A stretch of 64,000 nt of DNA from Deltaproteobacteria bacterium (GTDB lineage: Bacteria > Myxococcota > Myxococcia > Myxococcales > 40CM-4-68-19): positions 1-64,000 of the forward strand of contig VBKI01000061.1 of the NCBI GenBank assembly GCA_005879535.1, written 5' to 3'. Below the pieces are notes generated by a model that saw nothing but the letters and a program-made list of their open reading frames with translations, searched no databases and was not told where the DNA came from. Positions 50,341-59,483 of the stretch are shown here, one piece after another. Each line of letters starts with the position of its first letter. Within the stretch, counting starts at the first letter, position 1. Made by a program: the position numbers and the translations under genes.

Positions 50341-52835
50341 CGGTCTCCGCCTTCGATCGTCCACTCGCGGGTGGGGACGCCGAAAGCGCGCGCGAGCCCG
50401 AGGTCCACCAGTGGACTGTGTGAGACGAGGATCGCCGCGTTCCGGCCGGACGGCTCGTGGACCCAGCGGAGCAGCGCGTCCATCAGCCGCAGGTGAGCCG
50501 CCGGATCGGCTGCTCCGAATGGCTCGTCGAGAAGCAGGAGGCGCGTCCGATCCCGCGCCGATTCCAGCCGGAGCACTTCGCCTGCGAGCAGGATCCGCTG
50601 TCGCTCGCCCTCCGAGAGCGTGCCGACGGGCCGTGAGACCAGATCGTCATCGAGCTGGGCGCCAAACCAGCTCTGGGCCAGCGCGCGTCTGGGCTGGATG
50701 GATCCGCCACCGAGGATCTCGTGGACCGGCATTTCGGCGGGAAATGCGCGCGCAGCGTCCTGCATCACGTAGCCGACCCGGATCGGAAGGGGCGGCCGCG
50801 CCGCGATCTCCCGCAGGACCGTCGACTTGCCGCATCCGGAGGGCCCGCAGAGGACGACGAGCTCGCCTCCGCGGATGCGCGCGTCGGGCGAGACGGCATG
50901 AGAGCGGCCTCCGATGGTGACGCGGGTCCGCAGGACGCGGACGCCGTCGGGCGCGCCGGAGCCGGCGACACCCTCAGGCCGGGCGCCGTCGCGCGCGGCG
51001 AAGAGCGCTCCCACGGCATCGAGGTATTCCTGCAGGCCTTGCCCTTCGGCTCCCTCCCAGCGGCGCTCTCCGTCCCTGCGTATCGTCAAGGAGCGGGCGC
51101 GGCGGTTCTCGATCCAGAGGACGTGGTCCGCGACGGCCTGCGCGCCGCGGTCGCCGAGCAGCGCATCGATCGGCTCCGGATCGTGCGAGGTGAGCACCAA
51201 AGCCCCGCTTCCGGTGAACTTCGCCGGCAACAGGTCGCGCACGCATTCCAGCAGCGCGGACGTGCGCGCGCCGTCCTGGGCGGAGGTGGGCTCGTCGAGG
51301 AGCAGCGTGCAGCCGGGATCCGCCCGCGCGCGGGAGAGCGCGAGCGCGAGCAGCAGGCGCTGCCGCTCGCCGCGCGAGAGCGTCGCCACCGACGTGAACG
51401 GATCGAAGAGGCGGCGGCGCACCGGGTCGTCGCCGAGGCGCCCGAGCAGGTCCCAGAGAACGCGATCGGTGCGGACCGGCGCCGCGCGCGCGACCGCCGC
51501 CACGTCGGTGCCGGAGAAGGCCGCAGGCAGCGCTTCGTCGGGATCCTGGGGAACGAGAATCGCGCGCTGGAGCTGCGCGCTCCACGCCCGGAGCAGGGTG
51601 CTCTTCCCGGCGCCCGAAGGACCGAGGACCCACTGCAGCGCCGGCCTTGGGGCGAGGCCGTGCGCGCTCGCGATGCCGCGGGCGAGCACTGCGGGGCCGA
51701 CGCGGAGAACGCCGCCGTCCAGCTCGATCCGGCCGGCTCGGCGCGGCAACGTCTGCGCGAGCAGCAGGAGGAGGGCGGCGGCGACCACGGTCACGTGCGC
51801 GGAGCCCCAGGCCTCCGGGAACGGGCCCGGCGCGCCGCTCTCGTCGGCGCCACGGAGGAAGAGCGCCGCGCCGAGGGAAGGGTAGGGAGGAAAGCCGGGC
51901 GGACGGAAGCTGTCGATCAACGTGTTGGAGACGATGTCGATGAGGACGGCGCCGGCCATTCCGGCGAGCAGGAGCGCGCCGAGCTCCCGGCGCCGCCGCA
52001 GCCAGAGCCCGTGGCGGAGCAGGATCGCCCAGCGTTTCTCGCCGCGAACGGTGGCGGCGAGGAACGAGTCGCTGCTCTCCTCCGCGGCCCGGACGTCGTC
52101 CAGCCAGCTCCAGAGGCCGCGGCTGATCCCCAGGCCTAGCGCTGCCGACGCGGCGAGGAGCCCTGGAGCGGCGCCCAGGAGCGATCGATACGCGAGCTGA
52201 TCCTCGGGACGCAGCGCCAGCCATTGGCCGGCGGCGAGCATCGCGACTGGGCTGCAGACCAGCGCACGTACGACCAGGGCAAAGGCGACGTAGGGAACCG
52301 CTCCCGCAAAGGACAGAGCGGCGCCACAGATGCGCAGCGCCGATTCCAGACGCCGCGCGTAGAGCAGCGTCCAGAGGGCGCCGATCCACACCGCCGTCGC
52401 GGCGGCGCCGAGGGCGATGAGGCAGGTGCCCGCCAGCATCATCGGCAACGCAGGCTCGAGGATGCGCTCGAAGGGAAGCGGTCCTCGCCACCAGAGCGCC
52501 ATCCGCAACGGGAAGAGCGTGCCCGTGGAGCTCCAGATGCCGAGCGTCGCGGCGGCGATGACGGCGGCCGCGACCAGCGCCAGCAGGTCGGCAACGGAGC
52601 GCGGCCCGGTGTCGGCGAGCTCGCCGCGAAGGTTGCGGCGAATGAATGCAGCGAGGACGGCACCGCCGCCCATCAGGAGGATCGCGAGGATCGCCGCCGT
52701 GAGCGGATACGGCTCCGCGCGGTCGGTCAAGGCGACCGCCTGCGCGAACCCCAGGACGAGCAGGATGCCTGCGATGGCGGCGGGTGCGCGGAACCCCGGC
52801 GGGAGGAGCGCGTCGACGGCCTGGTGCGCCGTCAC
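50337..52835 (-). CDS. single-chain permease-ATPase-ATPase ABC transporter
   Basis: This 832-residue protein has a membrane domain with about seven or more hydrophobic segments (residues 15-365) followed by two ABC ATPase domains. The loop near 250-275 (SSDSFLAATVRGEKRWAILL, then RHG) matches the EAA-type coupling loop of peptide/nickel (Dpp/Opp) permeases. First ATPase: Walker A GPSGAGKST (405-413), signature LSRGERQR (486-493), Walker B LLLDEPTS. Second: GPSGCGKST (664-672), signature LSEGERQR (740-747), Walker B LLLLDEPFG. Normal Dpp systems encode these parts as separate proteins. It overlaps the next gene upstream and downstream by four bases (ATGA). Import or export direction is unknown. 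Confidence 0.85.
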   Translation of the reverse strand: MTAHQAVDALLPPGFRAPAAIAGILLVLGFAQAVALTDRAEPYPLTAAILAILLMGGGAVLAAFIRRNLRGELADTGPRSVADLLALVAAAVIAAATLGIWSSTGTLFPLRMALWWRGPLPFERILEPALPMMLAGTCLIALGAAATAVWIGALWTLLYARRLESALRICGAALSFAGAVPYVAFALVVRALVCSPVAMLAAGQWLALRPEDQLAYRSLLGAAPGLLAASAALGLGISRGLWSWLDDVRAAEESSDSFLAATVRGEKRWAILLRHGLWLRRRRELGALLLAGMAGAVLIDIVSNTLIDSFRPPGFPPYPSLGAALFLRGADESGAPGPFPEAWGSAHVTVVAAALLLLLAQTLPRRAGRIELDGGVLRVGPAVLARGIASAHGLAPRPALQWVLGPSGAGKSTLLRAWSAQLQRAILVPQDPDEALPAAFSGTDVAAVARAAPVRTDRVLWDLLGRLGDDPVRRRLFDPFTSVATLSRGERQRLLLALALSRARADPGCTLLLDEPTSAQDGARTSALLECVRDLLPAKFTGSGALVLTSHDPEPIDALLGDRGAQAVADHVLWIENRRARSLTIRRDGERRWEGAEGQGLQEYLDAVGALFAARDGARPEGVAGSGAPDGVRVLRTRVTIGGRSHAVSPDARIRGGELVVLCGPSGCGKSTVLREIAARPPLPIRVGYVMQDAARAFPAEMPVHEILGGGSIQPRRALAQSWFGAQLDDDLVSRPVGTLSEGERQRILLAGEVLRLESARDRTRLLLLDEPFGAADPAAHLRLMDALLRWVHEPSGRNAAILVSHSPLVDLGLARAFGVPTREWTIEGGDR

Positions 52836-53884
52836 GTCGCGGTCCCCGAGGCGCTGAGGGACCAGCGGACTTCCGCGACGAATCGGTGGCCGAGATACCA
52901 GAGGACGACGAGCGCGCCGCCGACCAGCGCCGCGGAAGAGAGTCTATCGCCCGCCGACACCTCCGCCATGGCAGCGCGGATCAGCGAGCCGAGACCGCTG
53001 GAGGCCGCCTGCAAGGCGGGGTCCTGGTCCGCCTTCGCGCCGGCGAACACGGCGGCCGCCGCGAGGGCCGGAACCAACGGGACGAGCCAGCGCGTCGCGT
53101 CGAGGACGGAGAGTCGCGCCGCGCAGGAGAGAGCGGGCCGCGCTCCCAGGGCGCTCAGATGCGCCGCCTGCGGTGGCGGACCGAACAGCGACCGTGCCGC
53201 CGCGCCCGCCATCGCGCCGGCGAATCCGGCGACGAACAGCGCCGCGGCCGGTCCGGCACCGATCGAGCGGGTCCGATCGTAGAACAGCGCTGGATCGAAG
53301 AGCGGCGCGAGCGGAAGCACGATCAGGGCGGCCGTCGAAGCTCCCGTCGCGAACCGGCCGGCGGGACGCGCCGTCATGCGGCCTGCGCGGATCCCCTCCG
53401 CGATGGCCCCGGCGATGCCGGCGGCAGCCAGGGCGAGGGAGAGCCCGCAAAGCAGGAGACCCAGCGCGTCGTACGCACCCCACGCCGCGCTGCGGAAGCG
53501 GCTCTTGCCGGCGACGGCCGCCGCCCAGGCATCGCGCAGCGAAACGAGATGCGACCTTTGGTCGGCGATCTCCGGAGGTCTCCACGGCGGGCGCCTGCCC
53601 CACATGCCGCGGAGGACGTCGTCCCGGTCCTTGGCCTCGAGGCTGCGCTGCGCGAGCGCGCGCAGGACTGCGAGGTCGAAATCCAGATAGGCGGAAGCGG
53701 AAGGCGGAGCCGCCACGGTGGGACGGGTGCGATCGACCTCCGCCAGCGCAACGGAAAGAACGAGGAGCGAGGCGAAGGACACGGCGCAAGCCGCGGTCCA
53801 GCGAAGCGCCGAGGCCGCCAGGCGCGACCCGCGCGCCGCCGTCGCAAGCGCGACGATGCCGTCGGTCTGCGCCTCGACGCTCAT
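52832..53884 (-). CDS. polytopic membrane protein, probable second permease of the transporter
   Basis: This 350-residue membrane protein has a first helix near residues 25-50, a soluble stretch, then several hydrophobic segments (for example LGLLLCGLSLALAAAGIAGA). The C terminus reads ALVGGALVVLWYLGHRFVAE, resembling the end of DppB/C-like permeases. Its large extracytoplasmic region after the first helix also fits Dpp-type permeases. It overlaps both neighbours by four bases (ATGA), so it is coupled with the exported protein gene before it and the permease-ATPase gene after it. The permease role is inferred from topology and context. Confidence 0.7.
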   Translation of the reverse strand: MSVEAQTDGIVALATAARGSRLAASALRWTAACAVSFASLLVLSVALAEVDRTRPTVAAPPSASAYLDFDLAVLRALAQRSLEAKDRDDVLRGMWGRRPPWRPPEIADQRSHLVSLRDAWAAAVAGKSRFRSAAWGAYDALGLLLCGLSLALAAAGIAGAIAEGIRAGRMTARPAGRFATGASTAALIVLPLAPLFDPALFYDRTRSIGAGPAAALFVAGFAGAMAGAAARSLFGPPPQAAHLSALGARPALSCAARLSVLDATRWLVPLVPALAAAAVFAGAKADQDPALQAASSGLGSLIRAAMAEVSAGDRLSSAALVGGALVVLWYLGHRFVAEVRWSLSASGTAT

Positions 53885-54888
53885 CGCGCTTCCTCCTTCA
53901 GCGCCGAGAGGCCGACGCATCGGCCTGCCTGCGCCAGCGCGCACCCGAGCTGCTGCTCGAGCGCGGAGCGCAGGACGTCCAGCTCCTGGCAGTGCCCGGA
54001 CCACGCTGCCGCGTCGAGGCTCCAGGCGGTGCGGTCGAGCGACTTCGGCGGCCCGACGATCCCGGCTTCCCACTGATCGAATCGGTCCAGCACGGCCGTA
54101 CGCACCCGGCCTTCTCCACAGCGCGCGATCGCGGGTGCCGTCGGGGTCACAGGAGCTGGCGGCGGAGGTGCCGCAGGCTGCGCTTCCGCGCGGGCCTCGC
54201 TTCCGAGCAGGACGGCTTCGTCGAGCGGCAGGGAGCGGTCGAAGGCGCGGCTCCATCTGGGATCGCCGAAGCGGAACTTCTCGGGCCATCGGTCGCGGCC
54301 GGCGATCAGCGGAAACGACGGCCGGGCGAGATCGGGCTCGTTGTCGGAGCGGACCGGCAAGAGCCACCATTCGCAGAGAGTCGCAGGGCCCAGGTCCGCC
54401 GTTGGCCAGGCACGCTGCGCCCCCCAGCAGACGAGGGCCGTGCGCAGCTCCGCCCGATCGGTGGCGACGGCGACGAGGCGTTGTCCCTTCCTGCGCTGCG
54501 GGGCCCGCGGCCAACCCACCACCGCGAGCCGCACTGCGAAGCGGTCGATGAGCGCGGCGGAAGGAGGCGTCCTGGCCAGCCGAAGCGCGGCGAGCTCGAC
54601 GGTTCCGCGCGCTCCGAAGAGGGTCGCGGATTGCACCGCGCAATCGGGGTCCGCTTTCGAGCGGAGGAGCTTGACCCGATTCGGCGCTGGCGAAGGCAGC
54701 GCCGTGGACTCGCCCAACGCACGGGCCAGGGCGCCCGCGCGCACTTCGCAGACGTCATCGGGCTCACCCTGGCATTCGGAGCAGCCGCGCAGCGCCGTGG
54801 GCTTCGCGGCGTACTGGACGGCGCGAAACCAGTCCTGGGCGTCGGTTCCGCTCGCGACCAGCGCCACCGCCAGCAGCGCTGCGCTCAT
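53881..54888 (-). CDS. exported protein of unknown function
   Basis: This 335-residue protein begins with a short leader (MSAALLAVALVASGTDAQ) and contains scattered cysteines (GCSECQGEPDDVCEV, CQELDVLRSALEQQLGC) that could form disulfides in the periplasm. A Pro/Ala linker (about 237-260; AQPAAPPPPAPVTPTAP) separates a larger N-terminal part from a helical C-terminal part. No family motif is recognised. It overlaps both neighbours by four bases (ATGA). Confidence 0.65.
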   Translation of the reverse strand: MSAALLAVALVASGTDAQDWFRAVQYAAKPTALRGCSECQGEPDDVCEVRAGALARALGESTALPSPAPNRVKLLRSKADPDCAVQSATLFGARGTVELAALRLARTPPSAALIDRFAVRLAVVGWPRAPQRRKGQRLVAVATDRAELRTALVCWGAQRAWPTADLGPATLCEWWLLPVRSDNEPDLARPSFPLIAGRDRWPEKFRFGDPRWSRAFDRSLPLDEAVLLGSEARAEAQPAAPPPPAPVTPTAPAIARCGEGRVRTAVLDRFDQWEAGIVGPPKSLDRTAWSLDAAAWSGHCQELDVLRSALEQQLGCALAQAGRCVGLSALKEEAR

Positions 54889-57116
54889 TGCGGCGTGCTC
54901 CAGGCCTGGAGCAGACGACCGAAGTAGCGCGGGCTGCGGGCTGCGTCAGCTTGCGATTCGGGGATCGTCAGCGTCGCCGGACGAAGAAACGCGAGCGGAT
55001 AGATGGGCGCTGGCCCGTTTCTCGCCACGTCCTGTTCCAGCAGACGCAGGCTTTCGGCGCGCGTCGGCGGCGGCGCCGACGAGCTTCCCAGCCAGGAAGG
55101 TGGCGGATAGACGATCGACGACTCGTAGCCGGCGAGCAGCGCGCGGCCGGGAGACTCGCTCACCGCCTGGCCTCCGCTGAGGTTCTGGTTGCCGGCCGGA
55201 TGCAGCAGGGGAACCAGCGTCGGGTAGCGACGGTTGTAATAGTTGCTGGCGACCGTCAGCAGGACGTCCCAGCTCCCCAGCGATCCGCGGTGGACCTCGC
55301 TCGCCTTCACGCCGGAAACCTGCACTGCGACACCGCGGCCAGCGGCGACCGCGGCGATGCGCGCGGCTGCCGCCGCCCATGGCTCCTCCTGCACGTACAC
55401 GAGGCTGAGAGGACGGCAGCTGGCGTCGCCGATTTCGCCGAAGGGCTGCGCCGGCCCGGGATCTTCGCAGGCGGGGGCAAGGCCGTCGTCGTTGCGAGGC
55501 ACGAGGCCCGCGAGCGCGCGGGCGCGCGCGTCACAAGGCGCCCGGTTCTCTCCCGCGGCCACCGGCTCACGCAGGTCGCGCTGGAGCTCGAGAAGGCGAT
55601 CTTCGCTCGCCGTGGCGAGCGCGTTGAACAGGCGGCGCACGCACCGCGTGCTGCCGTCCCTGCGCCCGAAGAGCGCCACCAGCGACTCGAATCCGTCCTC
55701 GCCTGGTTCGGGGCGCGCCGGCGCGTCGAGGTTCCAGAGCGCGCGGAAGAGACAGATCCCGGGCTGCTGCAGGCATTGCAGCCGCTTCTCCGCCACGGAC
55801 TCGGGCCAGAGCGGCTGGTAGCGGATCAACAGCCGCGACCGGGTCCCTTTTGCCTTGGGCACCTCGGCCGAGCTCTCCAGCGTCACGTGCAGGGCGTCGT
55901 AATCGGCGAGGTGGAACGGACCTGACGCTCCGACGTGGTAGGGGATCTCGTCGGCCGCGAGGTTGGTCAGCGGCGTCTGCAGCTTGCCGACGGAAGCGCG
56001 GAGCTGCGCCGCCATCCTCTCACGCTTCAGCTTGCATGCCTTCTCGCCGCCGGGCTCGCAGCGGCCGAACAGCGCCGCCATCGTCTCCTCGTCGAAGGCG
56101 GCCCGCTGCAGGCTGCGCAGCAGCGGCGTGGCGCGCGAGGGAAGCCGCGGATCGAACGGCGCGAAGACCGGGAACGCGAGCGTCTGCGCCGCCATCTCCG
56201 CTTCGCGCGGCCGCTCGACGTCGATTCCGCGCATGAACAGGCAGATTCCCCGCGGATGGCGATCGAAGAACGCGCGCAGGTCGGCCGCGGTCTCCGGGCT
56301 GCCCGGCGCGCCCAGCGTCGCCGCGTTCCACGGCTGTGCCTCGATGAACCTGGCGGAGTTGGTGGCGGTCACCGCCTCGGACACCAGCGTGCTCAGGTGG
56401 ACGCTCATCGGGACGGGGCCGCACGCGGCAGGCGCCACGGTGGACGGCGCCGTCGCCTGGGCCAGCGCCTGGTAATAGTAGAGGCTCGTCGCGACGTCGT
56501 CGGGAGCGACGTCGGCGCTGCCGCCCTGGTAGCAGGCTCCCTCGGCGCAGGTGCGGACGACACCGCAATAGAGCAGCGCGCTCGCGGCCTTGCTCACCGC
56601 GCAGTTCGCCCCGGCACCGGCGCAGGCCTCGAGGCGGCCTGGCTGCAGGACGGAGGCGGGTGCGGGCTCGTCGCGCGGCCGGGCGGTCTGCAGAGCCGGC
56701 AGGAACAGCGCGTCGTGGAGCTGCTGCTCGGTCAGGGTGGCGAACTGCCCGGGACAGAGCGGCGACACGCGGCCGCTCACCTCGTAGACGAGAACGTCGC
56801 CGACTTCGTCGACGGCCTGCGCCTCGCATTCCTGGGTGGCGCCCGCGGTGGCGAAACGCAGGTACTGCTCCGGGACGTCTGCCCGCAGGGGGCACTTGAG
56901 GAGCACCGGCCCCGTCGGCTGGCGCACTTTGAGGACCGCGTGGCGGTCGCGGACGGAGAACGTCGCCGGCTTCTGCACGGCCTCGGGCAGAGCGCGATCG
57001 ATGCGCAGCGCTCCCGCCCGCTCGGCCAAAGACCAGGGCGATGCCGGCCGCACGGGCGCGCTGCTGCGCACGTACGCGGTGCCGGAGGCGGCGACCCCGG
57101 CGAAGGCCATGACCAT
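54885..57116 (-). CDS. exported cysteine-rich protein with solute-binding-protein-like C-terminal region
   Basis: This protein of about 743 residues is predicted to be periplasmic. The C-terminal region (VAVQVSGVKASEVHRGSLGS, then WDVLLTVASNYYNRRYPTLV) resembles family 5 (peptide) solute-binding proteins, in line with the Dpp-like permease parts encoded downstream. Many cysteines (CAGAGANC, CGVVRTCAEGACYQG) suggest disulfides. The first ATG is 57116, but it leaves a leader without basic residues and lies about 21 bases after GGAGGGG. CTG 57134 in the same frame, five bases after that site, would give MRTLFAMVMAFAGVAASGTA, a complete signal peptide. I list ATG as the conservative start. Its 3' end overlaps the next gene by four bases. 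Confidence 0.65.
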   Translation of the reverse strand: MVMAFAGVAASGTAYVRSSAPVRPASPWSLAERAGALRIDRALPEAVQKPATFSVRDRHAVLKVRQPTGPVLLKCPLRADVPEQYLRFATAGATQECEAQAVDEVGDVLVYEVSGRVSPLCPGQFATLTEQQLHDALFLPALQTARPRDEPAPASVLQPGRLEACAGAGANCAVSKAASALLYCGVVRTCAEGACYQGGSADVAPDDVATSLYYYQALAQATAPSTVAPAACGPVPMSVHLSTLVSEAVTATNSARFIEAQPWNAATLGAPGSPETAADLRAFFDRHPRGICLFMRGIDVERPREAEMAAQTLAFPVFAPFDPRLPSRATPLLRSLQRAAFDEETMAALFGRCEPGGEKACKLKRERMAAQLRASVGKLQTPLTNLAADEIPYHVGASGPFHLADYDALHVTLESSAEVPKAKGTRSRLLIRYQPLWPESVAEKRLQCLQQPGICLFRALWNLDAPARPEPGEDGFESLVALFGRRDGSTRCVRRLFNALATASEDRLLELQRDLREPVAAGENRAPCDARARALAGLVPRNDDGLAPACEDPGPAQPFGEIGDASCRPLSLVYVQEEPWAAAAARIAAVAAGRGVAVQVSGVKASEVHRGSLGSWDVLLTVASNYYNRRYPTLVPLLHPAGNQNLSGGQAVSESPGRALLAGYESSIVYPPPSWLGSSSAPPPTRAESLRLLEQDVARNGPAPIYPLAFLRPATLTIPESQADAARSPRYFGRLLQAWSTPQ

Positions 57117-57146
57117 CGCGAACAGCGTGCGCAGCGATTCCCCTCC

Positions 57147-59483
57147 TCAGTAATCGCGCCTGCGAAGGCTGAAGAAATAGAAGACCTGGTTGGTCACCGT
57201 CGGCGTCAGCGCCACCTCGAAGACCGAGTCGGCGCGGCGCGACACGTCCTCCGGATCGGTCAGGTCGGCCACCCGCTCGTAGATGCGGCCGAGCTGTGGA
57301 TGGCGGCCCTGGCGCGTCACGTTCTCGCTGCCGTAGCGGAAGGGGTGCGTGCTGGCGATGGAGATGAGAGTGCCGGCCTCGCGCAGGCGGCGCAGCGTCA
57401 GCCGCACTCCGGCGTGCGCGTCGCAGCTCGACAGCGTCACGCTGCTCGGGCTTTCGGGACTCGACAGCGTCACCTCCTGCGGGCGCTCGATGCCCGGCTC
57501 GCGCGGCAGGCACACCGAGCCGTCGAACTGGCCAAACGGCGCTTCGGCGCGCAGCCGCGAGAGGGCCTCGCACGCCTCCTGCGCGCAGCGATCGAGCTTC
57601 TGCACCCACTCGTCGCTGAACCCGAACGGCGGAGGAAACTCCAGCCTGCGGCTGTCCGGCGACGCGGGAGCCGCCAGGTCGGGGCGGTGCAGGCCGAACA
57701 GCTTGCGGACGGAGGCGGCCACCTCGTCGGGGCATTTGCCGCTCCGCACCGCACAGAGCCGCTCCTTCACCGCATGGCGGTCGAGCGCCTCGCGGTACAC
57801 GGTGCGCAGCCGCCTGCGGACCTCGCGTGCCGTCAACAGATGGCTGCCGCAGATCAGCGGCTGCGGCAAAAGCTCGAGGATCCGCGTTCCGCCTTCGACG
57901 AAGACCTTGTAGCCGACGACGGAGGCGGCCCGCTGCTGGATGTTCTCCGCGTCGAGCACCTTGCAGAGGAGCTGGGAAGTGCGGGCCAGCACGGCGCGCG
58001 CCAGCTCGTCGTGCTCGTGACGCGGGTCAGCGGCGTCGAAGATTTCCTCCAGGCGCTCGGCGATGGGCCCTAGGTCCTTGTCCTCCAGCCCCGAAAAGAG
58101 CGCCGTGATGTCCGGTTGCGGCGCCTCGCAAAGCAAATCGCCGGACTGGCGCAAGGACCGTCGCGCGGCGGCGATGTCGGAGGCGCGCGCGATGCGCAAT
58201 CGCCGCTCGTCGCCACCGAGCAGCCTGGCGACGATGGCGGCATCCTCGTCCGCGTTACGCACCGGTGCCGCGCCGGCGGACCCGATGCAGCGCCTTCCGC
58301 GGATGGGAGGCGCCCAGTCGCGGATCCGCAGCGCCGCCGGTTTGGAGACGCCGGGAATCGGCAGCGGAGCGCCGGGCCGCGGGTTCACCCACTCGAGGCG
58401 CGCCTGCGCGTCGTCCAGATCGCGAATGGCCGGCAGCGCGGAGAGCCGCTGTTGCAGGGCGGTGGCGTCCGTCGCGAGCGCGACGGCGACCCACCTCGCC
58501 GCGGTGGGCTTGTCGGCAGGTGGCAGCGCCGCGAGCTGCGCCGCGGCGTCGAGGTGCAGTGCGCTGGCCCGCAGCCTGCCGGCGTTGCCTGGGCGGAGCG
58601 ACGAAGGCCAGCCGGCCCGTCGCGCCGAGGTGGCGATGGCGCCTTCCATCGCCGCGGTCGCAGCCTCCCAGGAGCGGAAGACGCCTGGGGCGTCTGGGAT
58701 GCCCGCGTCCTTGCCGTAGAGGAGCGCACGAGCGGCATCGAGCTGGCCCAAAGCCGACTGTACGCCGCGCAGGGCGGGATCGAGGGCGACACCGCAACGC
58801 CGCGCCTCCGCCGACAGCGATGCCGAAAAGTCGCGCAGCGCTGCTCCGGGACGGGTGGCCGGCTCCTGCGACTGCGCCGCGAACGCCGCGTCGATTTCGG
58901 ACGCGTCCTGGTCCACGCGGCAGGCCTTGCAGTCCCGCCGCGGCCAGCCGTCGCCAGCGCGCCTCGGCCTCGCCAGGACGACGGTGAGCGATTTCTGGCC
59001 GGCTCCCGGTTGCACGTCCAGCACCTTGTCGAACTCCGGTTTGTCATCCGTCGCGAGCTCCAGCGCGGCGGCGAACCGCGGCTTTCGCACCAGGATGCGC
59101 AGCTTCCCCAGCGCCGGCGGAATGTCGTCGATGGTGACCCGCAGGTCGCCGAGCTCGCCCTCGGGCGGGACCTGCACCTCCTGCGAGATGAGCACGCTCT
59201 CGCAGCGCAGCCCCTGCGCGGGGTGGGGGGAGATGACGGAGCTGCGCACGGACTGCAGCGGAACCGAGGAACATCCGCTGGCGGCGAAGAGGAGGAGGAA
59301 CAGCAGCGCGACCACCACCGCGGCGAGCGGGGCGCGGCGCCGCAGGCGCCAGTGCGCCGTCCAGGGATGCACGCGCGGCTCCAGGGCAAGTCGCCCGATC
59401 GTCCGAAGCCAGCCGACGCGCACGAGCCCGTCGTCCGGCGCGGGCAAAGGTCTCGCCACCACGATGGGCGCATGCGCGCTCAT
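57147..59483 (-). CDS. large membrane-anchored protein of unknown function
   Basis: This 778-residue protein has about 50 residues of cytosolic or n-region sequence with a basic patch (WRLRRR), then one strong hydrophobic helix (51-69; LAAVVVALLFLLLFAASG) followed immediately by CSSV. It could be a single-pass protein or a lipoprotein with an unusually long leader. The large extracytoplasmic part has no recognised motif, with helical and cysteine-containing sections (RRDCKACRVDQDA) and a strand-rich end (TNQVFYFFSLRRRDY). It starts in an ATGA overlap with the upstream gene and ends 31 bases before the solute-binding-like gene. Confidence 0.7.
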   Translation of the reverse strand: MSAHAPIVVARPLPAPDDGLVRVGWLRTIGRLALEPRVHPWTAHWRLRRRAPLAAVVVALLFLLLFAASGCSSVPLQSVRSSVISPHPAQGLRCESVLISQEVQVPPEGELGDLRVTIDDIPPALGKLRILVRKPRFAAALELATDDKPEFDKVLDVQPGAGQKSLTVVLARPRRAGDGWPRRDCKACRVDQDASEIDAAFAAQSQEPATRPGAALRDFSASLSAEARRCGVALDPALRGVQSALGQLDAARALLYGKDAGIPDAPGVFRSWEAATAAMEGAIATSARRAGWPSSLRPGNAGRLRASALHLDAAAQLAALPPADKPTAARWVAVALATDATALQQRLSALPAIRDLDDAQARLEWVNPRPGAPLPIPGVSKPAALRIRDWAPPIRGRRCIGSAGAAPVRNADEDAAIVARLLGGDERRLRIARASDIAAARRSLRQSGDLLCEAPQPDITALFSGLEDKDLGPIAERLEEIFDAADPRHEHDELARAVLARTSQLLCKVLDAENIQQRAASVVGYKVFVEGGTRILELLPQPLICGSHLLTAREVRRRLRTVYREALDRHAVKERLCAVRSGKCPDEVAASVRKLFGLHRPDLAAPASPDSRRLEFPPPFGFSDEWVQKLDRCAQEACEALSRLRAEAPFGQFDGSVCLPREPGIERPQEVTLSSPESPSSVTLSSCDAHAGVRLTLRRLREAGTLISIASTHPFRYGSENVTRQGRHPQLGRIYERVADLTDPEDVSRRADSVFEVALTPTVTNQVFYFFSLRRRDY

